NCBI GenBank assembly: GCA_022768375.1
Contig: JALEMG010000046.1
Span: 1-48,756 of the forward strand
DNA from: Lentisphaeria bacterium
GTDB taxonomy: Bacteria > Verrucomicrobiota > Lentisphaeria > Victivallales > Victivallaceae
Length of the DNA: 48,756 nt
Direction of reading: 5' to 3'
Shown one piece after another: positions 1-8,306 of the stretch. Below the pieces are notes generated by a model, which ran no database searches, had not been told where the DNA came from, and was given only the letters and a program-made list of their open reading frames with translations. How positions within the stretch are numbered: position 1 is the first letter of the stretch; every line of letters starts with the position of its first letter. The position numbers were made by a program, and so were the translations under genes.

Positions 1-23
1 TCGAATTTCATGGATCGGTCTCC

Positions 24-3000
24 TTATGCCAGTTTGCCGAATTTGATGCTGTCGGTCTCTTTGGTCAGGACGTAGGTCTCGCCGCCGATCACCACGCCGC
101 CCTCGGTGTACGCCGCGTCGTTGACGTAGAACTGCGCCGCATCGGAGAGGAAGGCGTCCAGTCTCGCGCCGCTCAGCACCGTCCACTCTCCGTCGAACCC
201 GTCGGTGAGCAGATTGACCTTGAGCGCAACGGGATCGGTCTCGTCGTACGAAGCCAGTTCCCGAATCTGCATGGTCTTGAGTTCGGTCATGTTGATCACG
301 TTGACGTCATCCAGATAATCCAGCGTTACGTTGGTTTTCACATTCAGCGTGCTGAGCGTGGTGTTGTCCACGCCGCAGTCGTTGTGACCGGAGACCCGGG
401 TGAGCGTCTTGCTCCCGCCGGTGAGCGTCAGCGTCGCGTTGCCCACGAAGCAGTTGATGTTCCTGCCGCCGAGGAAGACGTAGTCCACCGTCCCGCCGGA
501 GATCGTGATATTTGCGGTCGTGGTGTAGGTGTACGCGTTGGAGCCGTTGCCGCCGCCCGCGTAGAGCCGGTTGATCGAACCGCCGGAGATATTCACCGTC
601 GCGGTGCCGACATCGCTCTGACCGTACCGTTCAGCCCAGCCGCCGCCGTACAACTTCTCGACGATGCCGCCGGTCACGGTGATCGTCGTGGCGGCGACTT
701 CCGTCCACGCGCCTTTGCGGGCGTGGGCTCCGGCGTAGAGGTTGCCGTTGATGCTGGAGCCGGAGAGGTTCAGCGCCGCCGAATCCACGGTCAGGCACTT
801 GGTATCATCCCGGCCCGAGGGATTGGCGTTCGCACCGTAGGCGTACCCGGCGACGTAGTTCATGCCGCCGTTGGAAGGTCCGCCGAGGAGCGACACCCCA
901 TCGCGGATATCCAGCGTCACCGCATCCAGACCGGCGGAATTTCCCGCCAGCACCAGCGCGCCGCCGATGGTCGAATTGACCACCGTGCCGCCGGTGAAGA
1001 CCGTCCGTACACTGCCGGAAGCCTGCGTCGTGCCGAAGAACGCCACTTCCACCGTGCCGCCCGTAATCAGATTGCTGTCGCCGCTCCCCTTGTAATTGCC
1101 GACGGGAGCGTCGCCGTCCTTGAGGTCGGCGGCTCTCTCGTACATCACGAGGTCGGTGCCGTCCAGTTTCAGGAAGAGCGAACTGTTGTCCGTATCGGTG
1201 AATGCGTATCCGCCGATCTTGCTCACGTTGGTGGCGATGGTGACTTCGCCGCTGACGTGATCGGAGGCATCCACGGTCAGCACGATGTCGGCGAGGCTCA
1301 AACCGTTGAAGTCAACCTGACTGCCGGAGGTGAAGACGAAGCCGTCGAAGTCGACCGCCGCGCCGGTGACGGCAATGGAGTTCGCCGTGCCGACGAAGTT
1401 CAGAGACGTCACCGTGATTGCCTCGGCATTGGCGAAGACGAGGTCCGCGCCGTTGACGAGGAACGTCCCGTCGCCGCCAACGCTTGCATTGATGATATTG
1501 TCGCCGGTGAAAGTCACTGTGCCACTGCTGACGATCGTGTCGCTGGCGGTGGCGAAAGTGGTGCCGCTCAACGAAATGACGTTTTTGCTGGAAAATCCGA
1601 GGATCGCGCCGCCGTCGCCGCCTTTCCCGTTTTCCTTTTCGACCGCGGTATTTCCGCTGAAAAGAGTGTCGGAGATGATCGCGGAACCGTAGTTGTACAC
1701 GGCACCGCCGTTCCCGACAACACCGTTGCTGGTGAAAGTACATCCGGAAATGGTCAGACTGCCGTCCTCATCCGCGTAGATCGCACCGCCGCCGTATGCT
1801 CCGGCGGGAGCGGCGTTGTCGGCGAAAAGCATGTTGTTCAGGGTCAGCGTCTCACCGGCCTTGTTGTAGATCGCGGAACCGCCGAGCGCGGCGTAGTTGC
1901 CGCTGAATGTTCCGCCGTTGATCGTGGTGGTCGCGCCGTTGTAGAACCCGCCGCCGCCGCCGAACGTCGTCGCGCCGGAGGAGTTGAATTCTCCCACGAC
2001 GAGGATGCTGCCGTCGTTGCTGATCCGGGAGTGCGAAGTGATGGCGGTCGCGCTCGCGTCGACCGTGCCGCCGACGAAGTTGATCGTGCCGTAGTTGAAG
2101 ATTGTGTCGGTGGCGGTGGCGAAGATCGCGCCATTGATGTTGACGGTCCCCTCATTGTAGATCGCACCGCCGCGACCGGCTTCGTTGCCGGAGAACGTCG
2201 TGCCGGTGAAATTCATTGTACCTTTGTTGTACGCCGCACCGCCGTAATTGCCGTCACGTTGACCGGAAGTGCCGGTGTAGTTATTGGCAAGCAGAACCGA
2301 ACCGACATTAGCGACGGATGTAGTATAATGATTGCGGATCGCGCCATAACCGGTACCGTAGCGGTTATCGAAACTGATCTGTCCGCCATTCAGATTAAGA
2401 GTGGCTCCATCATCGTTGAAAATAGCGTAGGCGTCACCGATCGAGCCACCAAACACCGCATCAATCGTTCCAACGGTCAAAGTTCCTTTGTTGTCGAATA
2501 CTCTCTTGGTGGTCAGCGTCGTCGCCGAAGCGTCGACGTTCCCATCCATGACCATCGTGCCGTAGTTGTAGATCGTGTCGCTGGCGGTGACAAAGGTCGC
2601 ATCGGTGACGTTCGCGGTCCCGGTGTTGTACAGCGCGCCGCCGCTGGACGCGGCGCTGTTGCCGGAGAACGTCGTGCCGGTGATGTTCATCGTGCCGGAG
2701 TTGTACAATGCACCACCGTTGATGCCGGCGCTGTTACCGGACATCAGAAGCGCGCCGATATTGGCGACTCCTCCGGCGTTGTTGATGGCTCCCTGATCGG
2801 AATAACTGGTATTGGCGATGGTCCCGCCGAGCAGGGTCACGGTGCCGTCATTCCAGATTGCCCCGGCGCCGCCGGTTCCGTTGATGTCGATTGCCTCGAA
2901 AGTGCCGACGGTCAGAGTTCCCCTGTTGTCGAACGTCCTCGTGGTCGTCAATGTCGTCGCCGAAGCGTCGACATTTCCGCGCAGAACCATTGTACCGGCA

Positions 3001-4181
3001 TTGTAAACGGTATCGCTGGCCGTGGCGAATGTCGCCCCGGTGAGGTCCAGTGAACCGGTATTGTAGATGGCGCCGCCGTTGGACGCGGCGCTGTTGCCGG
3101 AGAAATAAAGATTGCCGACCGTGGCCGTGCCGTTGTTGGTCAGCGCACCACCCGAGTTGGCGCTGTTGCCGGAAAACTCGACTCCGGAAATGGAAAGAGT
3201 TCCCTGATCGACGCACACGGCGCCGCCCCTGCCGCCCGCGGTGTTTTCGGCGAAAGTGCCGCCGGAGATGCTCAACGTCGTGCGGACGGTGTAGATCGCG
3301 CCGCCATCGTAATTCAGCGATGCGGTGACGCTGTTTCCGGTAAAATCGGCATTGACGATCGTAGCCGTGCCGTCCGCGGTATAGATCGCACCGCCATTCA
3401 AAGCGGTGTTGCGGGTAAAGCTCGCGCCTTCGACATTCACCGAGCCTTTGTTGTGAATGGCACCGCCATTGCCGCTGTTGGAAGCATTGCCGTCAAACAG
3501 CACCGCGCCGATATTGGCGGCGGAAGTGGCGTAATGATTGCGGATGGCTCCGACATCCGCATAACTGGTATTGGCGACCGTCCCGGCGAGCAGAGTCACG
3601 GTGCCGCCATTCCAGATCGCACCAGCACCGCCGCTGCCGGCGATGCCGTCCGCGATGAACGTGCCAACGGTCAGATTGTCGTAGTTGTCGAACGTTTTCG
3701 TGGTGGTCAGCGTCGTGGCCGAAGCGTCGATCGTGCCCCGGAGAACCATCGTACCGGCATTGTAGATGCTGTCGGTCGCGGTCGTGAAAACGACGTCTCT
3801 CAAATTGAGCGTACCGCCATTGTCATTGTAAATCGCGCCGCCGACCCGTGCGCTGTTGTTGGAGAATGTCGTGTTGGTCAAAGACACCGTCGCGTTGTAG
3901 GCATTGTAGATCGCACCGCCCCGTCCGTTGGCTCCGGTTCCAATCGCAGCGCTGTTGTTCTCGAACAGCGTGTTGGAAAGCGTGATCGTACCCTGATTGA
4001 AGATCGCGCCGCCATCGCCGTTGGTCGCGGTGGTCTCATTGCCGGAAAAGATCGCATAGCCATCCAGCGACCCGGTTCCTTTTACCCAGAACGCACCGCC
4101 GTCCCCCGCGGCACAGGTGTAAGTATCACCCGTCAACGTCAAACTGCCAGACAGATCCTGATGTACGGTTACCACAGCCAT
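24..4181 (-). CDS. Giant Pmp-like right-handed beta-helix repeat protein (beta-helix 1)
   Basis: 1385 aa. ATG at 4181 is chosen because AGGAGG (4188-4193) precedes it by 6 nt; an upstream in-frame ATG at 4208 has no such site. The protein is almost entirely short Ser/Thr/Asn/Gly-rich strands with more than a dozen GGA[ILV]-type motifs alternating with FxxN motifs (FENN, FSNN, FDGN, FSGN). That is the signature of Chlamydia polymorphic outer membrane protein (POMP/Pmp) repeats, which fold as a right-handed beta-helix. Four long internal blocks around IDASATTLTT are repeated. There is no N-terminal signal peptide (it starts MAVVTVHQDLSG) and no recognisable C-terminal autotransporter barrel; the tail ends SIKFGKLA. 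Its own consensus promoter and an AraR-like operator lie upstream. Probably a surface or secreted adhesin or glycan-binding scaffold; the export route is unknown. The Pmp-like fold is well supported, the role is inference. Confidence 0.8.
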   Translation of the reverse strand: MAVVTVHQDLSGSLTLTGDTYTCAAGDGGAFWVKGTGSLDGYAIFSGNETTATNGDGGAIFNQGTITLSNTLFENNSAAIGTGANGRGGAIYNAYNATVSLTNTTFSNNSARVGGAIYNDNGGTLNLRDVVFTTATDSIYNAGTMVLRGTIDASATTLTTTKTFDNYDNLTVGTFIADGIAGSGGAGAIWNGGTVTLLAGTVANTSYADVGAIRNHYATSAANIGAVLFDGNASNSGNGGAIHNKGSVNVEGASFTRNTALNGGAIYTADGTATIVNADFTGNSVTASLNYDGGAIYTVRTTLSISGGTFAENTAGGRGGAVCVDQGTLSISGVEFSGNSANSGGALTNNGTATVGNLYFSGNSAASNGGAIYNTGSLDLTGATFATASDTVYNAGTMVLRGNVDASATTLTTTRTFDNRGTLTVGTFEAIDINGTGGAGAIWNDGTVTLLGGTIANTSYSDQGAINNAGGVANIGALLMSGNSAGINGGALYNSGTMNITGTTFSGNSAASSGGALYNTGTANVTDATFVTASDTIYNYGTMVMDGNVDASATTLTTKRVFDNKGTLTVGTIDAVFGGSIGDAYAIFNDDGATLNLNGGQISFDNRYGTGYGAIRNHYTTSVANVGSVLLANNYTGTSGQRDGNYGGAAYNKGTMNFTGTTFSGNEAGRGGAIYNEGTVNINGAIFATATDTIFNYGTINFVGGTVDASATAITSHSRISNDGSILVVGEFNSSGATTFGGGGGFYNGATTTINGGTFSGNYAALGGSAIYNKAGETLTLNNMLFADNAAPAGAYGGGAIYADEDGSLTISGCTFTSNGVVGNGGAVYNYGSAIISDTLFSGNTAVEKENGKGGDGGAILGFSSKNVISLSGTTFATASDTIVSSGTVTFTGDNIINASVGGDGTFLVNGADLVFANAEAITVTSLNFVGTANSIAVTGAAVDFDGFVFTSGSQVDFNGLSLADIVLTVDASDHVSGEVTIATNVSKIGGYAFTDTDNSSLFLKLDGTDLVMYERAADLKDGDAPVGNYKGSGDSNLITGGTVEVAFFGTTQASGSVRTVFTGGTVVNSTIGGALVLAGNSAGLDAVTLDIRDGVSLLGGPSNGGMNYVAGYAYGANANPSGRDDTKCLTVDSAALNLSGSSINGNLYAGAHARKGAWTEVAATTITVTGGIVEKLYGGGWAERYGQSDVGTATVNISGGSINRLYAGGGNGSNAYTYTTTANITISGGTVDYVFLGGRNINCFVGNATLTLTGGSKTLTRVSGHNDCGVDNTTLSTLNVKTNVTLDYLDDVNVINMTELKTMQIRELASYDETDPVALKVNLLTDGFDGEWTVLSGARLDAFLSDAAQFYVNDAAYTEGGVVIGGETYVLTKETDSIKFGKLA
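2046..3783 (-). repeat. Long internal repeats of beta-helix 1
   Basis: A block of about 100 nt encoding (T)A[TS]D[ST][IV]YN-GTMV...DASATTLTT...FDN recurs at about 3684-3783, 2925-3024 and 2490-2589, with a more diverged copy at about 2046-2124. Each is followed by further related strands, so the true repeat unit is several hundred nucleotides. Spacing is uneven (about 760, 435 and 445 nt), pointing to unit loss or gain. Confidence 0.7.
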
Positions 4182-4213
4182 AACAAACCTCCTTTTTGTC
4201 CCCGGCATTTTTC

Positions 4214-4225
4214 AATACCGGTATT
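4214..4225. promoter_or_regulatory. AraR-like operator, site 1 (AATACCGGTATT)
   Basis: Perfect 12-bp palindrome between the promoter (-10 at 4250-4255) and the start codon of beta-helix 1. Read on the minus strand it sits in TAAATAATACCGGTATT, which matches the operator of the pseudopilin operon at 22236-22247 over 17 nt. The position, about +19 to +30, fits repression by roadblock. The likely ligand is the GntR/LacI-type regulator at 22376-23491. Confidence 0.75.
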
Positions 4226-4249
4226 ATTTATACATTCCGGTCACGTCTT

Positions 4250-4278
4250 ATTATACAACACATTACTTCAATTGTCAA
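4250..4278 (-). promoter_or_regulatory. Consensus sigma70-type promoter of beta-helix 1
   Basis: On the minus strand TTGACA (4273-4278) and TATAAT (4250-4255) are separated by exactly 17 nt, a full consensus. Such a strong core promoter needs repression to be regulated, in keeping with the palindrome downstream. Confidence 0.8.
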
Positions 4279-4312
4279 GAGGCGTCAATATTTTTTTCTC
4301 ATTTTTTTGCAT

Positions 4313-4331
4313 CCGTAAAAATGCTTTACGG
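4313..4331 (-). terminator. Hairpin overlapping the stop codon of the last operon-1 gene
   Basis: CCGTAAA and TTTACGG form a 7-bp stem with a 5-nt loop across the stop codon of the gene ending at 4326. No U-run follows on the minus strand (A-rich instead), so it may stabilise or only weakly terminate the transcript. Confidence 0.3.
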
Positions 4332-4817
4332 CTCAAAACTTATGAACAGCCGCTCCGGGGAGATGGTTTTCGCAAGCGCGCGATATTTTTCCCGTGCGGC
4401 TTCCCGGTCGTCGTAGATCCACTCCGTGCACCGGGGCTGCTCAAGGTCGCCGACATCGTATATCTCGAATAATCCGGCGCGGGCGTAAACCGGCTGTACC
4501 CAGCCGGGACAGTGCAGACAATACTTGCGGCACAGCCCCGCATCGTTATCCATCGCCTTGCTCAAACTCGGACAGACATTCATCCGCAGAGTAAGTTCAT
4601 GGCCGTTCAGTTGAATATCCATGTCGCAATTTTCCTCTTTGCGGATCGTACAGTAGTATTCGTACACTCCCTGCAAGCCGCGGGAACGAAACAACTCCAG
4701 ACAATGAAAATCCTGATGGCGGCTGATTTCACAATAAAAATCCGCGAGGCCGTCCCGGCCATCCAGAAACTTGAAAACTTCGTTGTAGAAACGGACAAAA
4801 TGGTCGCTCGGGATCAT
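4326..4817 (-). CDS. Small Cys-rich protein, possibly ATC-hydrolase-like
   Basis: 163 aa, soluble, no signal peptide. The N-terminal half is helical. The C-terminal half has a cysteine pattern: VCPSLSKAM, then GLCRKYCLHCPGW, then PRCTEWIYDD near the end. The order 'CP...C...C...C-aromatic' resembles the L-2-amino-thiazoline-4-carboxylate hydrolase family (Pfam PF14196) and the protein encoded just upstream, so the two may be diverged paralogues or two subunits. Its ATG overlaps the upstream stop codon (ATGA at 4814-4817), implying translational coupling. Last gene of the 15-gene minus-strand run. Family assignment is from remembered motif layout only; function unknown. Confidence 0.6.
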   Translation of the reverse strand: MIPSDHFVRFYNEVFKFLDGRDGLADFYCEISRHQDFHCLELFRSRGLQGVYEYYCTIRKEENCDMDIQLNGHELTLRMNVCPSLSKAMDNDAGLCRKYCLHCPGWVQPVYARAGLFEIYDVGDLEQPRCTEWIYDDREAAREKYRALAKTISPERLFISFEP

Positions 4818-5266
4818 TTTTCCACCTCACCCTTTCTGCGGAATGTCTGCACACAGTGTCCCGGCCCGAGGATCTCCACGGAACTTTCCCACGGGGTGTT
4901 TTCGCACATTCCCGCGTTGACTTCGCTTGTTTGCAGACAGTTGTATTCGGATACGGGCAGGCCCAGTGTTTTCAGGTGCTTGTGGGCCGGGCACTCGAAA
5001 ACCTCCATTTTTATCTCGTCGGCGGAAACGGTCAACTGATAGGGCGCGCCCTCGCGGAAATAGAACCAGTTGAGGTGTTCCAGCAGTTCGGACGCGTCGC
5101 CTTTGGCCAACTTTTCCCGGATGGAACGGTAGACCTCGCGTCCGGTCCGGCGCAGGATCTCTTTCAGTGCGTCCGCACCGTACTTCCGGGCGATGTACTC
5201 GATGGTCATATTGGTCGTGCCGTGGAAATCCCGGTGCAGTTCGTTGTTTTCCTGATAACGCAGCAT
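4814..5266 (-). CDS. ATC-hydrolase-like small protein
   Basis: 150 aa. ATG at 5266 has GGGAG 9 nt upstream; a TTG six bases earlier is too close to that site. The helical N-terminus (IARKYGADALKEILRRTGREVYRSIREK) is followed by a Cys-containing C-terminal half: MEVFECPAHKHLKTLGLP, EYNCLQTSEVNAGMCENT and GPGHCVQTF. This matches the layout of L-2-amino-thiazoline-4-carboxylate hydrolase-like proteins (PF14196), in which Cys residues are thought to be functional. It follows the aldolase gene by 15 nt and overlaps the next gene by 4 nt, so aldolase plus two Cys-rich proteins form one translational unit. The substrate cannot be read from sequence. Confidence 0.65.
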   Translation of the reverse strand: MLRYQENNELHRDFHGTTNMTIEYIARKYGADALKEILRRTGREVYRSIREKLAKGDASELLEHLNWFYFREGAPYQLTVSADEIKMEVFECPAHKHLKTLGLPVSEYNCLQTSEVNAGMCENTPWESSVEILGPGHCVQTFRRKGEVEK

Positions 5267-5281
5267 TTTCAACTTCTCCCA

Positions 5282-6208
5282 CTACGGCAGCAGCCATGAT
5301 CTTTCATCACGGATGACTTCATCGATCGCGGCGGAACACTCCGGCGTGAGGTGATAATTCATCAACGTCTTTGCGGAGTTGAAGACCCCCAGCCGCACCA
5401 TCAGTTCTTTCTGTCCGGCCATCCAGCATCCCAGCGTCTCCCCGCCGAAGACCTTGAACAGCACAGAGGCGAGGTGTTCCTGCAGTTTCTGCGCGTCATC
5501 GACCCTGCCTTCCCGGACCAGTTGACAGATCCTGTCGGCATACGCGCCGTTGAAACAGCCGCCGCCGAAAAGCACCCCGTCGTAGCCGTCGCGCAAATAC
5601 GGGACACAGTCGAATTCATCGCCGCAGAGCGCCGCCAGTTCCCCTTTCCGCCGCTGTTTGGCCGCAAGGACCGCCTGTTTGTACTCCTCCTGACTGGCGC
5701 TGTCTTTCACCAGTATGACTTTGGGATGATCGAGAATGCGGCCCAGCAGTGTCGGCGAGACCGCGACGCTGGAGAATCTGCCCCGATTGTAAATGCCCAC
5801 CGGGACTTGGCTGGCCTCGATCACCCGCGTATAAAGGCCGCAGAGAAAATCGTCCGTCTCATCCGACTGGAAAAACGGCGGCGCGATGACCGCGATATCC
5901 AGCCCGCGATCCTGATACCTTTCCAGATTTTCGATCATCCTTTCCGCCGAATTGTCGGTGATCTGCATGGCGATCGGCATCCTGCCGGCAACAAACCGGA
6001 CCGTCAGATCCAGCAGCCGCGCCCGTTCCCTGTCGGGCAGAAACGGACCCTCTCCGGCGGTCCCGGCGAGAAACAGCCCCTTGATGCCCAGCGCGAGTTG
6101 ATGTTCGACAAGTTTCTCCAACGCATCGGCGTCGACTTCGGCATTCGGCGTCAGCGGCGTGGACATCGCCGACCATGCGCCTTGAAAAACGGATTTTGCA
6201 AATTTCAT
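5282..6208 (-). CDS. Dihydrodipicolinate synthase / N-acetylneuraminate lyase family aldolase
   Basis: 308 aa TIM-barrel class I aldolase, the usual family length. Visible family residues: GTAGEG (49-54, the carboxylate-binding loop, normally GT/STGE), Tyr140 in VGIYNRG, and the Schiff-base Lys168 in VILVKDSAS. All are present, so it should condense or cleave a 2-keto acid such as pyruvate. A biosynthetic DapA is unlikely in this setting; cleavage of a sugar acid (neuraminate-like or 2-keto-3-deoxy) fits the YhcH-type protein and glycosidases upstream. The RBS GAGGTG is about 4 nt from the ATG. It is separated from the upstream gene by 225 nt containing two strong hairpins, so expression may be uncoupled from the rest of the run. 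No secretion signal. Confidence 0.85.
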   Translation of the reverse strand: MKFAKSVFQGAWSAMSTPLTPNAEVDADALEKLVEHQLALGIKGLFLAGTAGEGPFLPDRERARLLDLTVRFVAGRMPIAMQITDNSAERMIENLERYQDRGLDIAVIAPPFFQSDETDDFLCGLYTRVIEASQVPVGIYNRGRFSSVAVSPTLLGRILDHPKVILVKDSASQEEYKQAVLAAKQRRKGELAALCGDEFDCVPYLRDGYDGVLFGGGCFNGAYADRICQLVREGRVDDAQKLQEHLASVLFKVFGGETLGCWMAGQKELMVRLGVFNSAKTLMNYHLTPECSAAIDEVIRDERSWLLP

Positions 6209-6334
6209 GTTACACCTCTTTTTTGAATGGGTCGTTTTAACACATTCCGCGATTTCACACTCAATACGATCAGCCGCCTCCCGCGTCCACCTCCGCAGAA
6301 ACTACGGCAGACAAGCAATGCCGCCTTTTCTTTG

Positions 6335-6409
6335 GTTACTTTCTTCCAAAGAAAGTAACGCTGTCGCCTTTTCTTGTCTTACTTCTTTTCCTGCGAGAAA
6401 AGAAGTAAG
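6335..6409. repeat. Pair of strong intergenic hairpins (REP-like)
   Basis: Two perfect inverted repeats lie side by side. GTTACTTTCTT (6335-6345) pairs with AAGAAAGTAAC (6349-6359) across a 3-nt loop, an 11-bp stem. CTTACTTCTTTTC (6378-6390) pairs with its complement (6397-6409) across a 6-nt loop, a 13-bp stem. The two stems resemble each other. Neither is followed by a T-run on either strand. The GTTACTTTCTT type recalls dispersed extragenic palindromes of other bacteria. A role in mRNA end protection or partial attenuation between the genes ending at 6434 and starting at 6208 is plausible. Confidence 0.7.
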
Positions 6410-6433
6410 CACCCGGTGGCAAATTTCTTTTTT

Positions 6434-8305
6434 TTATTTTTCCGGGATCTCCAGTTTGTTCCGCCACTTTTTCAGATATTGCGGGACATGCCGCTGGCGA
6501 CCGAAATTGCATTCGATATCGTTGAGGACCGGGACCAGTTTTTTCCGCTGTTCCCGCAGAAAATCCGCCCTTTTCAACCGCAGATACGATTGCGCCGACT
6601 GCCGGTCGAAGTCCGGCACGATCTCCTCCGGGAACCGCGTGTTGACCAGCCGTTCCAGCCATGCGACGGTCTTTTGCATGGGAATAAGGTACTCCTTTTG
6701 CAGGTGTTCCCGGTCGATCCAGGTGTGCGAGGGGGCTTCCATTACGATCCGGGCGGCCAGCGGCTTCATTTTCGCCAGCATGTGATTCACATGCCGACGG
6801 TTGCGGACATCCCGGAGCCGCCACAGGCATTTGGTCCAGAAGTCGTCGCCGATAAAGGACAGATTGTGATTGACCCCAGTCAGATAACGGTCGAATTCGG
6901 CGGCCGCATCCGCCAGTTCCGCTCCGTACAGCCGGGTGTAGGCCCGCTTTCTCAGTTCCCGCGTGCTCGCGGCGCCCGGGTTCCACGCCCAGGCTCCGAA
7001 AAATTGGGCCAGCGTTTCCGGGTATTCCCGCGTCCAGACCATCGCACTGCTCAAGCATCGGTCCGCACGGGCCAGCATTTCGTCGTCGAGCCAGTCCATA
7101 CCCCGGTCGAAGTCGTCGAAATCGCCCAGCGGCAGATACGCCCGCTCGAAGAAGAACGGCCGCTGATACGCCGGGGCGTCGCGGTTGCCCATCGGCCAGT
7201 TGAAAAACCAGCCGAACTTTTTGCGGATGCCCATATCCTTGAGCATCGCCAGATTCTCCGGCGAGGGCGAAGCGGTCAGAAACCACGTCGCATCCCGCAA
7301 TTCCGGGACGCTTTGCAGCATTTTGAGGTTGAAATCGCTGTAAAACTTGGCGTAATCGGGGTACGGCGGCAAAAACGCGATCCTCTCACCGGCGATGCCG
7401 TGCTTTTTCGCCGTATCGACGATTTGGCGGATCAACGCCTCCGCGCCCTGAACCTTGCCGGGGTCGTCGTAGGAAATGTAAACGCCGTCCACGCCCAGCG
7501 CGATCAGTTTTTCCACCTGACCGACGACTTGCGGGTGGTTCTCCGGCGCGGCGGCACAGGCGACCACGCCCCACACGAACATGCCCCGGCGGTGGGCGGC
7601 GGCGATGACTTTGCGTTCGTTTTCGCCGGTGATCGGGTAGTTGTATGGATAACCGTAATGACCGTACAAATCCTTGGCGAAGCCGTCGCGCAGTTCGATG
7701 CAGTTCATCCGGGCGTCGGCGTAGGCGTCCAGATTAACGTCATTGTACCATTGACAACTGTTCCAACTGTAGGAACGCCACCGGATCCCTGCGTGGTCGC
7801 GGACCTCCGCGACGGTCAGCAAATGCCGGTCGCCTTCGCGCTTGATCATCGCGCACAGGACCTCCTGCGCGTAGATGAGAGCGCGGGGTTCGGCGGCGGC
7901 CAGATGGACTTGTCCCGGCGTGAAGTGGATCACAAAACCGTCGTATCCCCAACTTGCGGGCGAAATGTCGATCCCGGCTTTGCCGCAGGCGGCGGCGAGG
8001 TCGGCTTCACATTCCGGCAGTCCCATGCGGATGATCAGTTCGACGTTTTCCGGGACCGTTTCGGCAATGGCAATTTGACGCCCGGTCAACCGAAAGAGCG
8101 TTTTCTGCAGACGTTCCGCCGCGTATGTTACGACTTCATGCGGTTTCGGCGCAACGACGATCGCCATTTTTTCCGCAGTCGGCAGAGCGACGGCGTCTCC
8201 ATCGGCCCGGTAAGTCCGGGGCCGGGGAATGACCGGGCAATCCCCCGCCGCCGCCGCGCCGATGGCGGCACAGGCGAGAAACGACACGATGATTCGTCGA
8301 AACAT
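6434..8305 (-). CDS. Secreted beta-N-acetylglucosaminidase-like protein (GH84/GH20-type)
   Basis: 623 aa. The ATG at 8305 opens a signal peptide (MFRRIIVSFLACAAIGAAAAG, cleaved near AAA-G) and has AAGGAA upstream; longer upstream in-frame starts give no signal peptide. An N-terminal domain like that of GH20 enzymes (AERLQKTLFRLTGRQ) is followed by a TIM-barrel-like part with ALGVDGVYISYDDPG, resembling the paired-Asp catalytic motif of GH84. The C-terminal third is helical and Trp/Arg-rich. Likely an exo-hexosaminidase outside the cytoplasm; GH84 versus an uncharacterised relative is not settled. It starts 1 nt after the preceding stop and is the last gene before the hairpin-bearing gap. Confidence 0.6.
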   Translation of the reverse strand: MFRRIIVSFLACAAIGAAAAGDCPVIPRPRTYRADGDAVALPTAEKMAIVVAPKPHEVVTYAAERLQKTLFRLTGRQIAIAETVPENVELIIRMGLPECEADLAAACGKAGIDISPASWGYDGFVIHFTPGQVHLAAAEPRALIYAQEVLCAMIKREGDRHLLTVAEVRDHAGIRWRSYSWNSCQWYNDVNLDAYADARMNCIELRDGFAKDLYGHYGYPYNYPITGENERKVIAAAHRRGMFVWGVVACAAAPENHPQVVGQVEKLIALGVDGVYISYDDPGKVQGAEALIRQIVDTAKKHGIAGERIAFLPPYPDYAKFYSDFNLKMLQSVPELRDATWFLTASPSPENLAMLKDMGIRKKFGWFFNWPMGNRDAPAYQRPFFFERAYLPLGDFDDFDRGMDWLDDEMLARADRCLSSAMVWTREYPETLAQFFGAWAWNPGAASTRELRKRAYTRLYGAELADAAAEFDRYLTGVNHNLSFIGDDFWTKCLWRLRDVRNRRHVNHMLAKMKPLAARIVMEAPSHTWIDREHLQKEYLIPMQKTVAWLERLVNTRFPEEIVPDFDRQSAQSYLRLKRADFLREQRKKLVPVLNDIECNFGRQRHVPQYLKKWRNKLEIPEK

Positions 8306-8306
8306 T

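Noticed and set aside
384-3053. 889-codon open frame on the plus strand opposite beta-helix 1
   Set aside because: It is antisense to a repetitive high-GC gene, full of Arg/Val/Asp repeats with no recognisable domain and no ribosome site. The minus-strand Pmp-repeat frame explains the sequence.
4181-4208. Longer start of beta-helix 1 at 4208
   Set aside because: The AGGAGG site is downstream of it and correctly spaced for the ATG at 4181.
6209-6300. Separate promoter for the aldolase gene
   Set aside because: TTGAGT with TGTTAA at 16 nt on the minus strand is too weak to call; the aldolase may be read from operon 1 or from an unrecognised start.
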